From contig NZ_JAUWAV010000015.1 in the NCBI RefSeq assembly GCF_030605225.1, forward strand, positions 1 through 64,000: DNA of 64,000 bases. The letters run 5' to 3'. This stretch comes from Geoalkalibacter sp. Its GTDB lineage: Bacteria; Desulfobacterota; Desulfuromonadia; Desulfuromonadales; Geoalkalibacteraceae. Under the pieces are notes generated by a model. That model was not told the origin of the DNA and ran no database searches. It saw only the letters and a program-made list of their open reading frames with translations. Position numbers and translations under genes: made by a program. Positions 10,170 to 20,076 of this stretch are shown here, piece by piece. Within the stretch, counting starts at the first letter, position 1, and the number at the start of each line of letters is the position of its first letter.

Positions 10170-10943
10170 ATGTGTCTCATCGTCCTGGCCCTTCACGCCC
10201 ACTCCGATCTGCCCCTGATCCTTGCCGCCAACCGCGATGAATTCCATCGCCGTCCCACCGCCGCCGCGGACTTCTGGGACGAGGCGCCAGAACTGCTGGC
10301 GGGACGCGATCTGCAAGGGGGCGGCACCTGGCTGGGGGTGACGCGCGCCGGGCGCTGGGCGGCGGTGACCAACGTGCGCAACCCTCGTGACATGCAGCCT
10401 GGCCGCCGTTCGCGGGGCTGGCTGGTGCGCGATTTTCTCCTGGGCGAGAGCGATCCGCGGGATTTTCTCTCCGGGTTGGCGGTCGAGGCGGAGGAATTTC
10501 CCGGCTTCAATCTGCTGCTGGGGGAGGGTGCCGCCGCCTGGTATTTCTCCAACCGCGACCCGCAGGGGACCAGGCGCCTTGCGCCGGGCGTGTACGGGCT
10601 GAGCAACGCCCTGCTCGACACCCCCTGGCCCAAGCTGCGCGGGGCGCGCACGGAATTGGCCGCATTGCTCGCCGCGCCGGGTCGCCCTCCCGCTGCGGCG
10701 GAGCTCTTTGCCCTGCTCGGCGACGAAAGCCGTCCCCCCGACGCGGAGCTGCCCGAGACCGGCGTCGGCCTGGAGTGGGAGCGCACCCTCGCGGCGCGCT
10801 TCATCCGCGGCGCCGAATACGGCACGCGCTGCTCGACCCTGCTGCGTCTCGACGCCGCGGGCGGCGTCGATTTTCGTGAGCGCAGCTTTTTCGGCGCCGG
10901 CGCCGCCTGGCATGAGCGCGGTTTCTTCTGGAGCAGGGACTGA
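10170..10943 (+). CDS. NRDE-family protein (TANGO2 homologue)
   Basis: A 257-residue member of the NRDE/TANGO2 family, named for the conserved AANRDEF motif, seen here near residue 22. It begins MCLIVLA, where the Cys after Met is characteristic. The biochemical role in bacteria is poorly defined; the animal homologue has been linked to haem trafficking and lipid metabolism. It contains GGTWLGV and TNVRNP motifs usual for the family. It follows the methyltransferase by 7 bases. Confidence 0.93.
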   Translation: MCLIVLALHAHSDLPLILAANRDEFHRRPTAAADFWDEAPELLAGRDLQGGGTWLGVTRAGRWAAVTNVRNPRDMQPGRRSRGWLVRDFLLGESDPRDFLSGLAVEAEEFPGFNLLLGEGAAAWYFSNRDPQGTRRLAPGVYGLSNALLDTPWPKLRGARTELAALLAAPGRPPAAAELFALLGDESRPPDAELPETGVGLEWERTLAARFIRGAEYGTRCSTLLRLDAAGGVDFRERSFFGAGAAWHERGFFWSRD

Positions 10944-11007
10944 GGCACCGGCGGGTCTCTGGACAGCGGCGCGACTCTCGGGTATGGTGCGAGAGATTTC
11001 GCCCGGC

Positions 11008-11035
11008 TTGACAGCCGCCGCGCAAGGATTAACTT
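11008..11035 (+). promoter_or_regulatory. Candidate promoter for lon
   Basis: A consensus TTGACA (11008-11013) lies 16 bases before TAACTT (11030-11035). The -35 box is perfect and the -10 box is weak. It is about 52 bases upstream of the lon start. No CIRCE or sigma32 element was seen. Confidence 0.4.
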
Positions 11036-11086
11036 GAAGGCACCAAATCGCTCGTTCCGCGGCCCTCGGCCGCCTGGAGGATTTTC

Positions 11087-13435
11087 TTGGAAAACGCGTC
11101 CGCCAACCACGATCTGATCATCCCCGCAAGCCTGCCGCTGCTGCCGGTGCGCGACGTGGTGGTCTTTCCCTACATGATCCTGCCCCTGTTCGTCGGCCGG
11201 GAAAAATCCGTCGCCGCCGTGGAGGCGGCCCTCGCCGGCGATCGCCTGATCATGCTCGCCGCGCAGAAGGAATTCGGCGAGGAAGAGCCCGGCACCGAGG
11301 ACATCTACGCGGTGGGCACCGTCGCCATGATCATGCGCATGCTCAAGATGCCCGACGGTCGCGTCAAGATTCTCGTGCAGGGGTTGGCCAAGGCGCGTCT
11401 CACCGCCTTTCTCGCCGAGGATCCCTATTTTCGCGTGAGCGTCGAGCGTATCGAGGAGCCGCCCCTGGCGCCGGCCCTCGAGGTCGAGGCGCTGATGCGC
11501 ACGGTGCGCAACCAGCTCAGCCAGGCGGTGAGCCTGGGCAAGGGCATCTCTCCCGAAGTGCTGGTGGTGGTGGAGAACATGGAGGACGCCGGCAGCCTCG
11601 CCGACGTCATCGCCAGCAATATCGGCCTGAAAGTCGCCGAGGCCCAGGAGGTCATCGAGATCAGCGATCCCCTGGCGCGGCTGCGCCGCGTCAAGGACAT
11701 GCTCGCCCGCGAGCTGGAACTGCTCGCCATGCAGGCCGACATCCAGACCCAGGCCAAGGAGGAGATGGGCAAGAGCCAGCGCGAATATTTCCTGCGCGAG
11801 CAGCTGCGCGCCATCCAGAGCGAGCTGGGCGACGCCGACCCGCGCGCCCAGGACGTCGCCGAGCTACGCGAGAAGCTGGAAAAAGCCGGCCTGCCCAAGG
11901 AGGCGCGCGAGGAGGCCGACAAGCAGCTGCGCCGTCTGGAAACCATGCACGCCGAGTCGGCCGAATACTCCATGCAGCGCACCTACCTCGACTGGCTGGT
12001 GGAGCTGCCGTGGAAAAAGACCACCCGCGACAATCTCAACCTGGCCAAGGCCCATCAGGTACTCGAGGAGGATCATTACAACCTGGAGAAGATCAAGGAG
12101 CGCATCCTTGAATTTCTCGCCGTGCGCAAGCTCAAAAAGGACATGAAGGGGCCGATTCTGTGCTTCGTTGGCCCGCCCGGGGTGGGCAAGACCAGTCTCG
12201 GCAAGTCCATCGCGCGCGCTCTGGGGCGCAAGTTCGTGCGCATCTCCCTGGGCGGGATGCGCGACGAGGCGGAAATCCGCGGCCATCGCCGCACCTACGT
12301 GGGCGCTTTGCCCGGGCGCATCATCCAGGGACTCAAGCAGGCCGGCACCAACAATCCGGTGTTCATGCTCGATGAGATCGACAAACTCGGCATGGATTTT
12401 CGCGGCGATCCCTCTTCGGCGCTCCTCGAGGTGCTCGACCCCGAGCAGAACCACGCGTTTTCCGATCACTACATCAACCTGGCCTTCGATCTGTCCAACG
12501 TGATGTTCATCGCCACGGCCAACATCATGGACCCGGTGCCCTCGGCCCTCAAGGATCGCATGGAGGTGATTCGCCTTTCAGGCTACACCGCCGAGGAAAA
12601 GCTGCACATCGCCGAGCGCTATCTGATTCCGCGCCAGCGTGAAGCCAACGGCCTCAAGGAGAAGCAGATCCGCTTCACGCGCCCGGCGCTACTGCGCCTG
12701 ATCACCGAGTACACCGCCGAGGCGGGGCTGCGCAACCTGGAGCGCGAGATCGGCAGCATCTGCCGCAAGGCGGCGCGGCGCTTCGCCGAGGGGCGGCAGA
12801 AAAGCGCGGTGACGGTGACGGAAGCCGCCGTCGAGCGCTATCTGGGGCCGCCGCGTTTTCTCCCCGAGGAGGATCGCGCCGAGCACGAGGTGGGGGTGGC
12901 CACCGGATTGGCCTGGACGGAAGTGGGCGGCGACGTGCTCTACATCGAGGTCAACACCATGAAGGGCAAGGGCGGCCTGACCCTGACCGGACAGCTCGGC
13001 GAGGTGATGAAGGAAAGCGCCCACGCGGCCCTCTCCTTCGCGCGCTCGCGGGCCGAGGAGCTGGGCATCGACCCGGCCTTCTTCGAGAGCCACGACATTC
13101 ACGTGCATGTGCCGGCCGGCGCCATTCCCAAGGATGGTCCCTCGGCCGGGGTGACCATCGCCGTCGCCCTGATCTCGGCCCTCACCAAGCGGCCGGTGAG
13201 CAAGGACGTGGCCATGACCGGCGAGCTGACCCTGCGCGGCAAGGTGCTGCCCATCGGCGGGCTCAAGGAGAAGGTGCTGGCGGCGGTGCGCCACCACATC
13301 GGCACGGTGCTGCTGCCCCAGCGCAATGTGAAGGATCTCGAGGACATTCCGGCGCATCTGCGCAAGAAGGTTCGGCTGGTGGCGGTGCGCACCATGGACG
13401 ACGTGCTCAAGGCGACCCTGGTCGAGACACCATGA
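11087..13435 (+). CDS. lon: ATP-dependent protease Lon
   Basis: A 782-residue LonA protease that degrades misfolded and regulatory proteins in the cytoplasm. In order: an N-terminal LON substrate-binding domain (residues 10-205), a coiled-coil linker, an AAA+ ATPase with Walker A GPPGVGKTSLG near residue 362 and Walker B VFMLDEIDK, and a C-terminal Ser-Lys protease domain. The catalytic dyad is Ser686 in PKDGPSAG and Lys729 in GGLKEK. The start is TTG at 11087 with GGAGG upstream (CTGGAGGATTTTC). The 3' end overlaps thiL by 4 bases. Confidence 0.98.
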   Translation: MENASANHDLIIPASLPLLPVRDVVVFPYMILPLFVGREKSVAAVEAALAGDRLIMLAAQKEFGEEEPGTEDIYAVGTVAMIMRMLKMPDGRVKILVQGLAKARLTAFLAEDPYFRVSVERIEEPPLAPALEVEALMRTVRNQLSQAVSLGKGISPEVLVVVENMEDAGSLADVIASNIGLKVAEAQEVIEISDPLARLRRVKDMLARELELLAMQADIQTQAKEEMGKSQREYFLREQLRAIQSELGDADPRAQDVAELREKLEKAGLPKEAREEADKQLRRLETMHAESAEYSMQRTYLDWLVELPWKKTTRDNLNLAKAHQVLEEDHYNLEKIKERILEFLAVRKLKKDMKGPILCFVGPPGVGKTSLGKSIARALGRKFVRISLGGMRDEAEIRGHRRTYVGALPGRIIQGLKQAGTNNPVFMLDEIDKLGMDFRGDPSSALLEVLDPEQNHAFSDHYINLAFDLSNVMFIATANIMDPVPSALKDRMEVIRLSGYTAEEKLHIAERYLIPRQREANGLKEKQIRFTRPALLRLITEYTAEAGLRNLEREIGSICRKAARRFAEGRQKSAVTVTEAAVERYLGPPRFLPEEDRAEHEVGVATGLAWTEVGGDVLYIEVNTMKGKGGLTLTGQLGEVMKESAHAALSFARSRAEELGIDPAFFESHDIHVHVPAGAIPKDGPSAGVTIAVALISALTKRPVSKDVAMTGELTLRGKVLPIGGLKEKVLAAVRHHIGTVLLPQRNVKDLEDIPAHLRKKVRLVAVRTMDDVLKATLVETP

Positions 13436-14418
13436 AGCTCTCGGAGATCGGCGAGTTCGGCTTCATCGACCGCCTGCGGCGGCGCGCCCCGGGCGGCGCG
13501 GAGCTGGTGCTGGGCATCGGCGATGACTGCGCCGCGAGCCGGTTGGCGCCAGGCGAGCTGTTGCTCACCAGCACCGATCTGCTCATCGAGGAGGTGCATT
13601 TCCGGCGTGACTGGAGCGATCTGAAAACCCTGGGGCGCAAATGCGTGAGTGTCAACGTCAGTGATGTCGCCGCCATGGGCGGAGAGCCCTCAAGTCTGTA
13701 TCTGGGCCTAGGCATCCCGGCAGGCTTCGGGGTGGAAGATCTCGACGCCTTCGCCGACGGGGTGCTCGCAGCCTGCGCCGAGTACGGCGCGGTGCTGGCC
13801 GGCGGCGATACCTGCGGCTCGCCGGGTCCCTTGTTCATCAGCGTCACCGTGCAGGGCCGCGTGCCCGAGGATCAACTGCTGACGCGCGCCGGCGCCCGTC
13901 CCGGTGATCTGCTCTGGGTTTCGGGCCGCCTCGGCGAGAGCGCCCTGGCCCTGCGCGAGCTGCTCGCCGGGGGCCGCCCCGGCCCAAGCGCGGCGAACGC
14001 TCACCATGATCCCCGCGCCCGCGTTGCCCTGGGCCGCGCCCTGGCGGCGCAGGGTCTGGCGACGGCCCTGATCGACATCTCCGACGGGCTTCTGGCGGAT
14101 CTGGGTCATATTCTTGACAGTTCCGCCGTCGGCGCCCTGGTGGAAAGCGCCGCCCTGCCCCTGGGCCCGGACCTGCGCGCATCCTTGGCGGCCGATCCCT
14201 CCCTGATCGATTTGGCCCTGAGCGGCGGCGAGGATTACGAACTGCTCTTCACCTCGCCCCCCGCCCTGGCCCCGGCCGTCGCCGCCCTGGGCACCGAGCT
14301 GGTGCCGGTGACGCAAATCGGCCGCATCCTGCCGCAAGGCGACGGGTTGCGGCTTCTCGATGCCCAGGGCCGGCCCCGAAAACCTTCGCGCTCCGGCTTC
14401 AATCACTTCGGTTCCTAG
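13432..14418 (+). CDS. thiL: Thiamine-monophosphate kinase
   Basis: A 328-residue ThiL that phosphorylates thiamine monophosphate to the active diphosphate cofactor. Family motifs are GIGDDCA near residue 28, TSTDLLIEEVHF, a DVAAMGG segment and GGDTCGS. An N-terminal AIRS-like ATP-binding domain is followed by the C-terminal domain with DISDGLLADL and GGEDYELLF. The ATG overlaps the end of lon (ATGA), suggesting coupled translation. No other thiamine gene is nearby. Confidence 0.97.
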   Translation: MKLSEIGEFGFIDRLRRRAPGGAELVLGIGDDCAASRLAPGELLLTSTDLLIEEVHFRRDWSDLKTLGRKCVSVNVSDVAAMGGEPSSLYLGLGIPAGFGVEDLDAFADGVLAACAEYGAVLAGGDTCGSPGPLFISVTVQGRVPEDQLLTRAGARPGDLLWVSGRLGESALALRELLAGGRPGPSAANAHHDPRARVALGRALAAQGLATALIDISDGLLADLGHILDSSAVGALVESAALPLGPDLRASLAADPSLIDLALSGGEDYELLFTSPPALAPAVAALGTELVPVTQIGRILPQGDGLRLLDAQGRPRKPSRSGFNHFGS

Positions 14419-14465
14419 AGATTTTCCCGCGGTCCTTGCCCCTCGCTCCGCGCTCCCCCCCTGTT

Positions 14466-14482
14466 TCGGCGTAAAAATTGCT
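14466..14482 (+). promoter_or_regulatory. Candidate sigma54 (-24/-12) promoter for the chemotaxis operon
   Basis: GG at 14468-14469 and GC at 14480-14481, separated by exactly 10 bases, in the context CGGCGTAAAAATTGCT. This matches the invariant GG-N10-GC and the TTGCW of the -12 box, but the -24 box deviates from TGGCAC. It lies about 43 bases before cheR. Confidence 0.4.
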
Positions 14483-14524
14483 AGAAGATGGGTTGCTTAA
14501 CATGAATCCATTTTCAGCGAGCCC

Positions 14525-15430
14525 ATGAATCTGCTTTTTTCCGATCCTCTGCCTTCACGTTCCGCCGCCCATTTCCTCGGCGAGGACGTGGACGAGGCAA
14601 CCTTCGCCGAGGTGCGTCAGATCTTGCTGCTGCGTCGCGGTTTTGATCTGGGCATGTACAAGGACGGCTGCATCCGCCGCCGCATCGCCGCGCGGGTGCG
14701 CGCCAAGGGCTTTCCCGAGCCGCGACCCTATCTGGAGCTGCTGGTGCGCTGCGATGTCGAAATGGATGCGCTGATGGCGGCGTTGAGCATCCAGGTGTCC
14801 CAGTTCTTTCGCAACCCGAGCACCTTCGAGCTGCTCCACCGCCAGGTGCTGCCCGAGCTGTTCCGGCGTCTGCGGCTTGAGGGCCGTCGGGAACTGCGCG
14901 CCTGGAGCCTGGGCTGCGCCGGGGGCGAGGAACCCTATTCCCTGGCGATGCTGCTTGATCAGTTGGTGCCGCCGCGCATGAAGTACGGCATCCGCGCCGC
15001 CGACATCTCCCCGGCGGTGCTGGCGCGGGCGCGCGAGGGTCTCTATGAACCGGCGCGCCTGAACGGCCTGCCGCCGGGGTGGCGCGAGCGCTATTTCAGC
15101 GCCGAGGGCGGGCGCTGGCGGCTTCATGAAAAGCTGCGTCGCCAGGTGTGCTTCGTGGAGCACAATGTCCTTGCCGATCAGGGTTTCGGCGAGGCCGATC
15201 TGATTCTGTGCCGCAACGTGCTGATCTATTTTTCCCGCGCCGAACAGGAGCGGGTGCTGCGGAGGCTGGCCGCCTGCCTGCCGCCGGGCGGCGTTCTGGT
15301 GCTGGGCCGCGCGGAAACCCTCATCGGCGAAAGCCGCGAGCTTTTTTCCATCCTTAACCCGGCCGAGCGCGTATTTCTGCGGATCGGTCCGGGTGCGGGG
15401 GACTTCGTTTTTGGGCAAGGAGCCGCCTGA
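14525..15430 (+). CDS. cheR: Chemoreceptor glutamate methyltransferase CheR
   Basis: A 301-residue CheR that methylates glutamates of chemoreceptors using SAM. The N-terminal helical domain (residues 15-80) precedes the Rossmann domain, with SAM motif [15 protein letters not shown] near residue 122 and CRNVLIYF near residue 230. It is first in the chemotaxis operon and its stop overlaps the receptor start (TGATG). No strong Shine-Dalgarno precedes its ATG. No TPR extension is present. Confidence 0.96.
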   Translation: MNLLFSDPLPSRSAAHFLGEDVDEATFAEVRQILLLRRGFDLGMYKDGCIRRRIAARVRAKGFPEPRPYLELLVRCDVEMDALMAALSIQVSQFFRNPSTFELLHRQVLPELFRRLRLEGRRELRAWSLGCAGGEEPYSLAMLLDQLVPPRMKYGIRAADISPAVLARAREGLYEPARLNGLPPGWRERYFSAEGGRWRLHEKLRRQVCFVEHNVLADQGFGEADLILCRNVLIYFSRAEQERVLRRLAACLPPGGVLVLGRAETLIGESRELFSILNPAERVFLRIGPGAGDFVFGQGAA

Positions 15431-16710
15431 TGCGTATCGCCATCGTCAACAAATTCATCCTCGGCTTCATCATCGTGGTGGGCAGTATCGTCGCCCTGGA
15501 TTATCTGGTGCCGCTGCTGGGCGTGGCCGAGGAATGGCAGCAACTGGTGTCCACCGCCGGGGCGCTGACCATCGGGTTGCTGCTCGGCTGGATTTTTTCC
15601 CGCGCCTTCACCGGAAACCTGCGGGTCATCAATGCCGCCGCCGAGCGTCTCAGCCAGGGCGATCTGAGCCGGCCGGTGCGCCTGAATCGCAATCTGCTGC
15701 CGGATGAAACCCAAGACTTCGCCGCCTGTCTCAACCAGGTGAGCGCCAGTCTGCGCGAACTGGTCGGGCGCATTCGCGCCTCGGCCCTGCAGGTGGCCGA
15801 TGCCGCCCAGGGCCTTTCGGCCTCCTCCCAGGAGATGAGCGCCACCGCCCATCAGGTGGCCGGCACCACCGAGCAGATCAGCCGCGGCGCCGAAACCCAG
15901 GCCGAGATGGTCGAGCAGGCGACCCAGGTGATTCGCGAGATGGCGGCCTCCATCGAGGAAGTCGCCCTCTCGGCGCAGAAGGTGGCGGCGGCCGCCAACG
16001 ATACCTCGTTGACCGCCCAGCACGGCGGCGAAATGAGCCGCAGCGCCCTGGGTCACATGCAGCAGGTCCTCGGCGAGGTGGCGCACAACGGCGATCAGAT
16101 CCTCGGCTTCAGCGCCCTGGTGCAGAAAATCGGCAACATCACCGAGGTGATCACCGGCATCGCCGAAAAAACCAATCTGCTCGCCCTCAACGCCACCATC
16201 GAGGCGGCGCGCGCCGGCGAGTACGGTCGCGGCTTCGCCGTGGTCGCCGAGGAGGTGAGCAAGCTCGCCGATTCCACCGCGGCCTCGGCCAAGGAGATCA
16301 GCGGCCTGATCGCCACCATCCGCGAGGAGAGTCTGCGCGTGCAGGAGTCCATGCGCCAGACCATCGCGCGCATCGATGCCGGACAGAAAGCCATCGGCAC
16401 CACCTCGAGCGCCTTTGGCGAAATCATCGACACCGCCATCACCAGCCAGGGCAAGGCCAACGGCATCGCCGAGCTGGCGGGACGCCAGACCGAGGGCGCG
16501 CGCCACATGGTGCGCATCATCGAGGAGATCGCCAAGGTCGCCGAGGACAATGCCGCCTCCACCGAGCAGGTCTCCGCCGCCACCGAGGAGCAGTCGGCCT
16601 CCATGGAGGAGATGGCCCACGCCGCGCAGGATCTCTCGGCGCTGTCCGAGGAGCTGATCGCCCTGGTCAGCCGTTTTCGCCTCGGCGACGAAGCGTCTTC
16701 GGCGGGCTGA
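15430..16710 (+). CDS. Methyl-accepting chemotaxis protein with minimal sensor region
   Basis: A 426-residue chemoreceptor. Two hydrophobic segments (residues about 7-32 and 42-58) are separated by only some 10 residues, so there is almost no periplasmic domain. A HAMP linker follows (residues 58-110), then a long coiled-coil signalling domain with the conserved hairpin tip [19 protein letters not shown] near residue 240. With no ligand domain outside, it may sense membrane or cytoplasmic signals or pair with another partner. It sits inside the che operon and probably feeds the linked CheA/CheW. Confidence 0.95.
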   Translation: MRIAIVNKFILGFIIVVGSIVALDYLVPLLGVAEEWQQLVSTAGALTIGLLLGWIFSRAFTGNLRVINAAAERLSQGDLSRPVRLNRNLLPDETQDFAACLNQVSASLRELVGRIRASALQVADAAQGLSASSQEMSATAHQVAGTTEQISRGAETQAEMVEQATQVIREMAASIEEVALSAQKVAAAANDTSLTAQHGGEMSRSALGHMQQVLGEVAHNGDQILGFSALVQKIGNITEVITGIAEKTNLLALNATIEAARAGEYGRGFAVVAEEVSKLADSTAASAKEISGLIATIREESLRVQESMRQTIARIDAGQKAIGTTSSAFGEIIDTAITSQGKANGIAELAGRQTEGARHMVRIIEEIAKVAEDNAASTEQVSAATEEQSASMEEMAHAAQDLSALSEELIALVSRFRLGDEASSAG

Positions 16711-16716
16711 GGCGCC

Positions 16717-17136
16717 ATGGAGCAGGTGCTGCTGTTCGACCTGGGCGGCGAAGCCTATGGGCTGGAAATCAGCTTGGTGCGCGAGGTGCTGGCCGCGCCG
16801 CGCCTTTATCCCATTCCCCGCGCTCCGGCCGCGCTGCTTGGCGCCCTCAACGTCCACGGCCGCATCGTGCCCTTGCTCGATCTGGGCGCCTGGCTGGGCT
16901 TTGCGCCGGCGCCGCTCGATGCCCGGGTCATCGTCCTGAGCGTCGCGGCCGGACGTCTGGCCCTGGCCGTGCATCAGGTGCGCCGCATCGCGCAGCCCGC
17001 GGGCGAGCCCCTGCCCCCCGCCGAGGGCGCCGAGCAGGGCTGCATCCGGGCGGTGATTCATCACGGCGAGCGGATGGTCAGCCTGCTCGATGTCGCCCGG
17101 CTGATGGAAAGTCTGGACAATCTTGCGGCCCTGTGA
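16717..17136 (+). CDS. cheW: Chemotaxis coupling protein CheW
   Basis: A 139-residue CheW, the scaffold joining chemoreceptors to the CheA kinase. It is a single CheW domain with typical features: LFDLGGEAYGLEISLVREV at the N-terminus, the RAPAALLGALNVHGRIVPLLDL core and a C-terminal MVSLLDVARL. It lies 6 bases after the receptor gene and is followed by the response regulator. Confidence 0.96.
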   Translation: MEQVLLFDLGGEAYGLEISLVREVLAAPRLYPIPRAPAALLGALNVHGRIVPLLDLGAWLGFAPAPLDARVIVLSVAAGRLALAVHQVRRIAQPAGEPLPPAEGAEQGCIRAVIHHGERMVSLLDVARLMESLDNLAAL

Positions 17137-17162
17137 GACCGCGCGTTTCCTCGGAGGTTGAC

Positions 17163-17531
17163 GTGTCCCTGAAGGTTCTCATCGTGGATGATGCCCTGTT
17201 CATGCGCAATCTGCTGCGGGGCATTTTTGAAGGCGCCGGGCATCGGGTGGTGGGCGAGGCGGGCGACGGCGGCGAAGCCGTGGAAAAATACCGCGCCCTG
17301 GGCCCCGATCTGGTCATGATGGACATCGTCATGCCGCACAAGACCGGCATCGAAGCCCTGCGCGAGATCATCGCCGCCGATCCCGGGGCGCGGGTGGTGA
17401 TGTGCAGCGCCCTGGGGCAGGATGCCCTGGTGGTGGAGGCGGTGCGGAGCGGCGCGCGGGATTTCATCGTCAAGCCCTTCCGCGACGCCCAGGTGCTCGA
17501 GGTGGCGCAGCGGGTCGCGCGCGAAGGCTGA
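17163..17531 (+). CDS. cheY: CheY-type single-domain response regulator
   Basis: A 122-residue receiver domain with no output domain. Acidic pocket residues Asp9 and Asp10, phospho-acceptor Asp54 in VMMDIVMP, a Ser in VMCSALGQ and Lys in IVKPF are all present. GTG start at 17163 with GGAGG 6 bases upstream. It probably carries the CheA signal to the flagellar motor or another output and could be a target of the linked CheC phosphatase. Confidence 0.94.
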   Translation: MSLKVLIVDDALFMRNLLRGIFEGAGHRVVGEAGDGGEAVEKYRALGPDLVMMDIVMPHKTGIEALREIIAADPGARVVMCSALGQDALVVEAVRSGARDFIVKPFRDAQVLEVAQRVAREG

Positions 17532-17584
17532 TCGGCTGTTTGCTTTCTGTTTCGATTTCCCCCTGCCGAGGCCGGTCTGACGCC

Positions 17585-19459
17585 ATGGACATGTCACGCT
17601 ACCGATCGCTGTTTTTCGCCGAGGCCCGCGAGCATCTCGATACCATGGGGCGGCTGCTGGTGGCGTTGGAAAAAAACGGCGCCGATCGCGAAGGTATCGA
17701 CGCCCTGTTCCGCGAGGCCCATTCGGTCAAGGGAATGGCGGCGGCCATGGGCTTTGAGCGCACCGCCGAACTCAGTCACGCGCTGGAGGATCTGCTCGAC
17801 GGGCTGCGCCGCGCCGGGCGGGCGGCGCCGGCGCAGATCGATCGGCTGCTGGCCGGGGTGGATCTGCTGAGCGGGCTGGTGGAGGATCTGGGGGAAGGCC
17901 GCGCGGAGCGCGACATCACGGCCTTTGTCAACGGGGCGCGCGCCCTGGCGCCCGAGCCGCAGACGTCCGGTTCAGGCCCTGATTCAGACGCCGCCGGGGC
18001 ACCCGCGCCGACCCAGCGCGAATGGCACATCGCCCTGGAACTGGCCCCCGGCACGCCGGCGCCGGCGGCGCGGCTGCTGCTCATCCACCACCGCATCGGC
18101 GCCTGGGGGCGGATTCTCTCCAGCAGCCCCGACGCCGCCGCCCTGGCTGCCGGCGAGGGGCGCCACGGCTTGCAGTTGCGCCTGCAGAGTGAGCGCGACG
18201 CCGAGGAATTGCAGACCCTGCTGCGCGCTTTCAGCGAAATTTCGCGCCTGCGGGTGGAGCCGCCGCGCGAGGAGCGCGAGCGTCTCCCCTCCCGGCGCGA
18301 GGAACAAGCGCGCACGGTGCGGGTGCGCACGGAAGTGCTCGACGAATTCATCCATCTGGCCGGGGAAATGATCACCAATCGCCACCGCTTGCAGATGGCC
18401 GAAAAAGGCCGTGACTGGCAGGAACTGCGCGGCGGCATCGACAGCATGGCGCGGCTGGTGACCGATCTGCGCCATCACACCCTCCGGGTGCGCATGACCC
18501 CCCTGGGCGGCATCACCGGCCATCTGCCGCGCCTGGTACGCGATCTGGCGCGCAAGAACGGCAAAGAGGTCGCTTTTGCCGTCGAGGGCGAGGAACTCGA
18601 ACTCGACCGCGCCATTCTCGAGGAGTTGGCCGACCCGCTGGTGCATCTGGTGCGCAACGCCGTCGATCACGGCATCGACAAACGCGGCCGGGTGCAGGTG
18701 CGCGCCGGGAGGGACAAGGATCTGGCGCTCATCGAGGTCAGCGACGACGGGCGCGGCATCGATCCCGAGGCGCTGCGCCGCAAGGCGGTGGCCGACGGGC
18801 TGCTGAGTCCCGCCCAGGCCCGCGCCCTGCGCGATCGCGATGCCCTGCAGCTCATCTGCCGGCCGGGCTTTTCCACAGCCGCCGCGGTGACCAGCACCTC
18901 GGGGCGCGGCGTGGGCATGGACGTGGTGAAGAATGCCGTCGAAAACCTCGGCGGCAGCCTGGAGATCCGCTCCGCGCCGGGTGCCGGCACGTGCATGCGG
19001 CTGCGTCTGCCCCTGTCGGTGGCGATCATTCAGGTGCTGATGGTGGAATGCGACGGCTGTCGCCTCGGCATTCCCTTCACCCGCGTGCTGCGTCTGCTCA
19101 GCCTGGGCCGCGAAGAGATCCAGAGCAGCGGGCGCAAGCTGGTCACGCGCCTGGGCGACGAGGTGCTGCCCCTGCTGTCTTTGCGCAAGATTCTGCGCCG
19201 CCCCGCCGTTCATTTACCGGGAGCGATCCCCGTGGTGGTGACGGAAGCCCAGGGCCGCCGTTTCGGACTGGTTGTCGATGCGCTAGTCGGGCAGCGCGAA
19301 ATTTTCGTCAAACCCCTCGATTATCCCCTCAACCGGCTGAGCGGCATCAGCGGCGGAAGCATTCTCGGCGACGGCCAGATCCTGTTTCTCATCGATCCGC
19401 ACCAACTGCTGCACGAGCGCAGCCTGCCGGTCCCGGAGCCGGCCGGAGCAGACCCATGA
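17585..19459 (+). CDS. cheA: Chemotaxis histidine kinase CheA
   Basis: A 624-residue hybrid-free CheA. Domains in order: HPt (residues 1-110, phospho-site His46 in EAHSVKGMA), a regulator-binding P2-like domain (about 150-235), P3 dimerisation helices (about 255-320), an HATPase domain with N-box HLVRNAVDHGID and G-boxes DDGRGIDPE and GRGVGMDVV, and a C-terminal CheW-like domain. It autophosphorylates in response to receptor state. Start at 17585; the longer open frame upstream overlaps cheY and is not used. It overlaps cheC by 4 bases. Confidence 0.96.
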   Translation: MDMSRYRSLFFAEAREHLDTMGRLLVALEKNGADREGIDALFREAHSVKGMAAAMGFERTAELSHALEDLLDGLRRAGRAAPAQIDRLLAGVDLLSGLVEDLGEGRAERDITAFVNGARALAPEPQTSGSGPDSDAAGAPAPTQREWHIALELAPGTPAPAARLLLIHHRIGAWGRILSSSPDAAALAAGEGRHGLQLRLQSERDAEELQTLLRAFSEISRLRVEPPREERERLPSRREEQARTVRVRTEVLDEFIHLAGEMITNRHRLQMAEKGRDWQELRGGIDSMARLVTDLRHHTLRVRMTPLGGITGHLPRLVRDLARKNGKEVAFAVEGEELELDRAILEELADPLVHLVRNAVDHGIDKRGRVQVRAGRDKDLALIEVSDDGRGIDPEALRRKAVADGLLSPAQARALRDRDALQLICRPGFSTAAAVTSTSGRGVGMDVVKNAVENLGGSLEIRSAPGAGTCMRLRLPLSVAIIQVLMVECDGCRLGIPFTRVLRLLSLGREEIQSSGRKLVTRLGDEVLPLLSLRKILRRPAVHLPGAIPVVVTEAQGRRFGLVVDALVGQREIFVKPLDYPLNRLSGISGGSILGDGQILFLIDPHQLLHERSLPVPEPAGADP

Positions 19460-20076
19460 CCTTTGACCAGTTGTCCCCGGCGCAGCGCGATGCCTTGAAG
19501 GAAATCAGCAACATCGGCATGGGCCATGCCGCCACCGCCCTCTCGCGGCTGCTGCGCGAGACGATCATGCTCAAGGTGCCGCGGGTCAGCGTCACCGATC
19601 TGGCCCAGGTGCCCGAGGTGCTGGGCGGCGCCGAGCAGCCGGTGGTGGGGGTCGGTCTCGGGGTGCGCGGCGCGGTGCGCGGCAGCATCCTGCTGGTTTT
19701 CCCTTGCGCCAGCGCCCGGCGCCTGCTGGAGAATCTCCTCGGTCCCCAGGCGTCGGAGGACGAATTCGGTGAGCTGGCGGTGTCCACCCTCAAGGAAGTC
19801 GGCAACATCCTCGCCTCGGCCTACCTCTCGGCCCTGGGCGGCCTGCTGGGCGTGAGCCTGCTGCCCACGGTGCCGGCCCTGGCCTGCGACATGGCCGGTG
19901 CGGTCATCGATCCCATCCTCATCGATCTGGGGCGCGCTGGGGATGTGGCGTTGATGCTCGAAACCGAGTTCCACAGCCTGCAGGACGAGGGCCGGGTGGT
20001 GCAGGGCCATTTCTTTCTGCTGCCCGATCCCGATTCGCTTCAGGCCCTGCTCGCCGTGCTGGGAGGTCAGGCGTGA
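19456..20076 (+). CDS. cheC: CheY-P phosphatase CheC
   Basis: A 206-residue CheC-family protein, which dephosphorylates CheY-P and binds CheD. Two copies of the active-site signature (E..N) are seen: ALKEISNIGMGHAATAL near residue 13 and STLKEVGNILASAY near residue 110, as in the two-site CheC class rather than CheX. ATG overlaps the cheA stop and the end overlaps cheD, so cheA-cheC-cheD are translationally coupled. Confidence 0.94.
   Translation: MTFDQLSPAQRDALKEISNIGMGHAATALSRLLRETIMLKVPRVSVTDLAQVPEVLGGAEQPVVGVGLGVRGAVRGSILLVFPCASARRLLENLLGPQASEDEFGELAVSTLKEVGNILASAYLSALGGLLGVSLLPTVPALACDMAGAVIDPILIDLGRAGDVALMLETEFHSLQDEGRVVQGHFFLLPDPDSLQALLAVLGGQA

Noticed and set aside
15226-17064. Long reverse open frame opposite the receptor and cheW
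   Set aside because: Glycine- and histidine-rich mirror of the receptor coiled-coil, not a recognisable protein.
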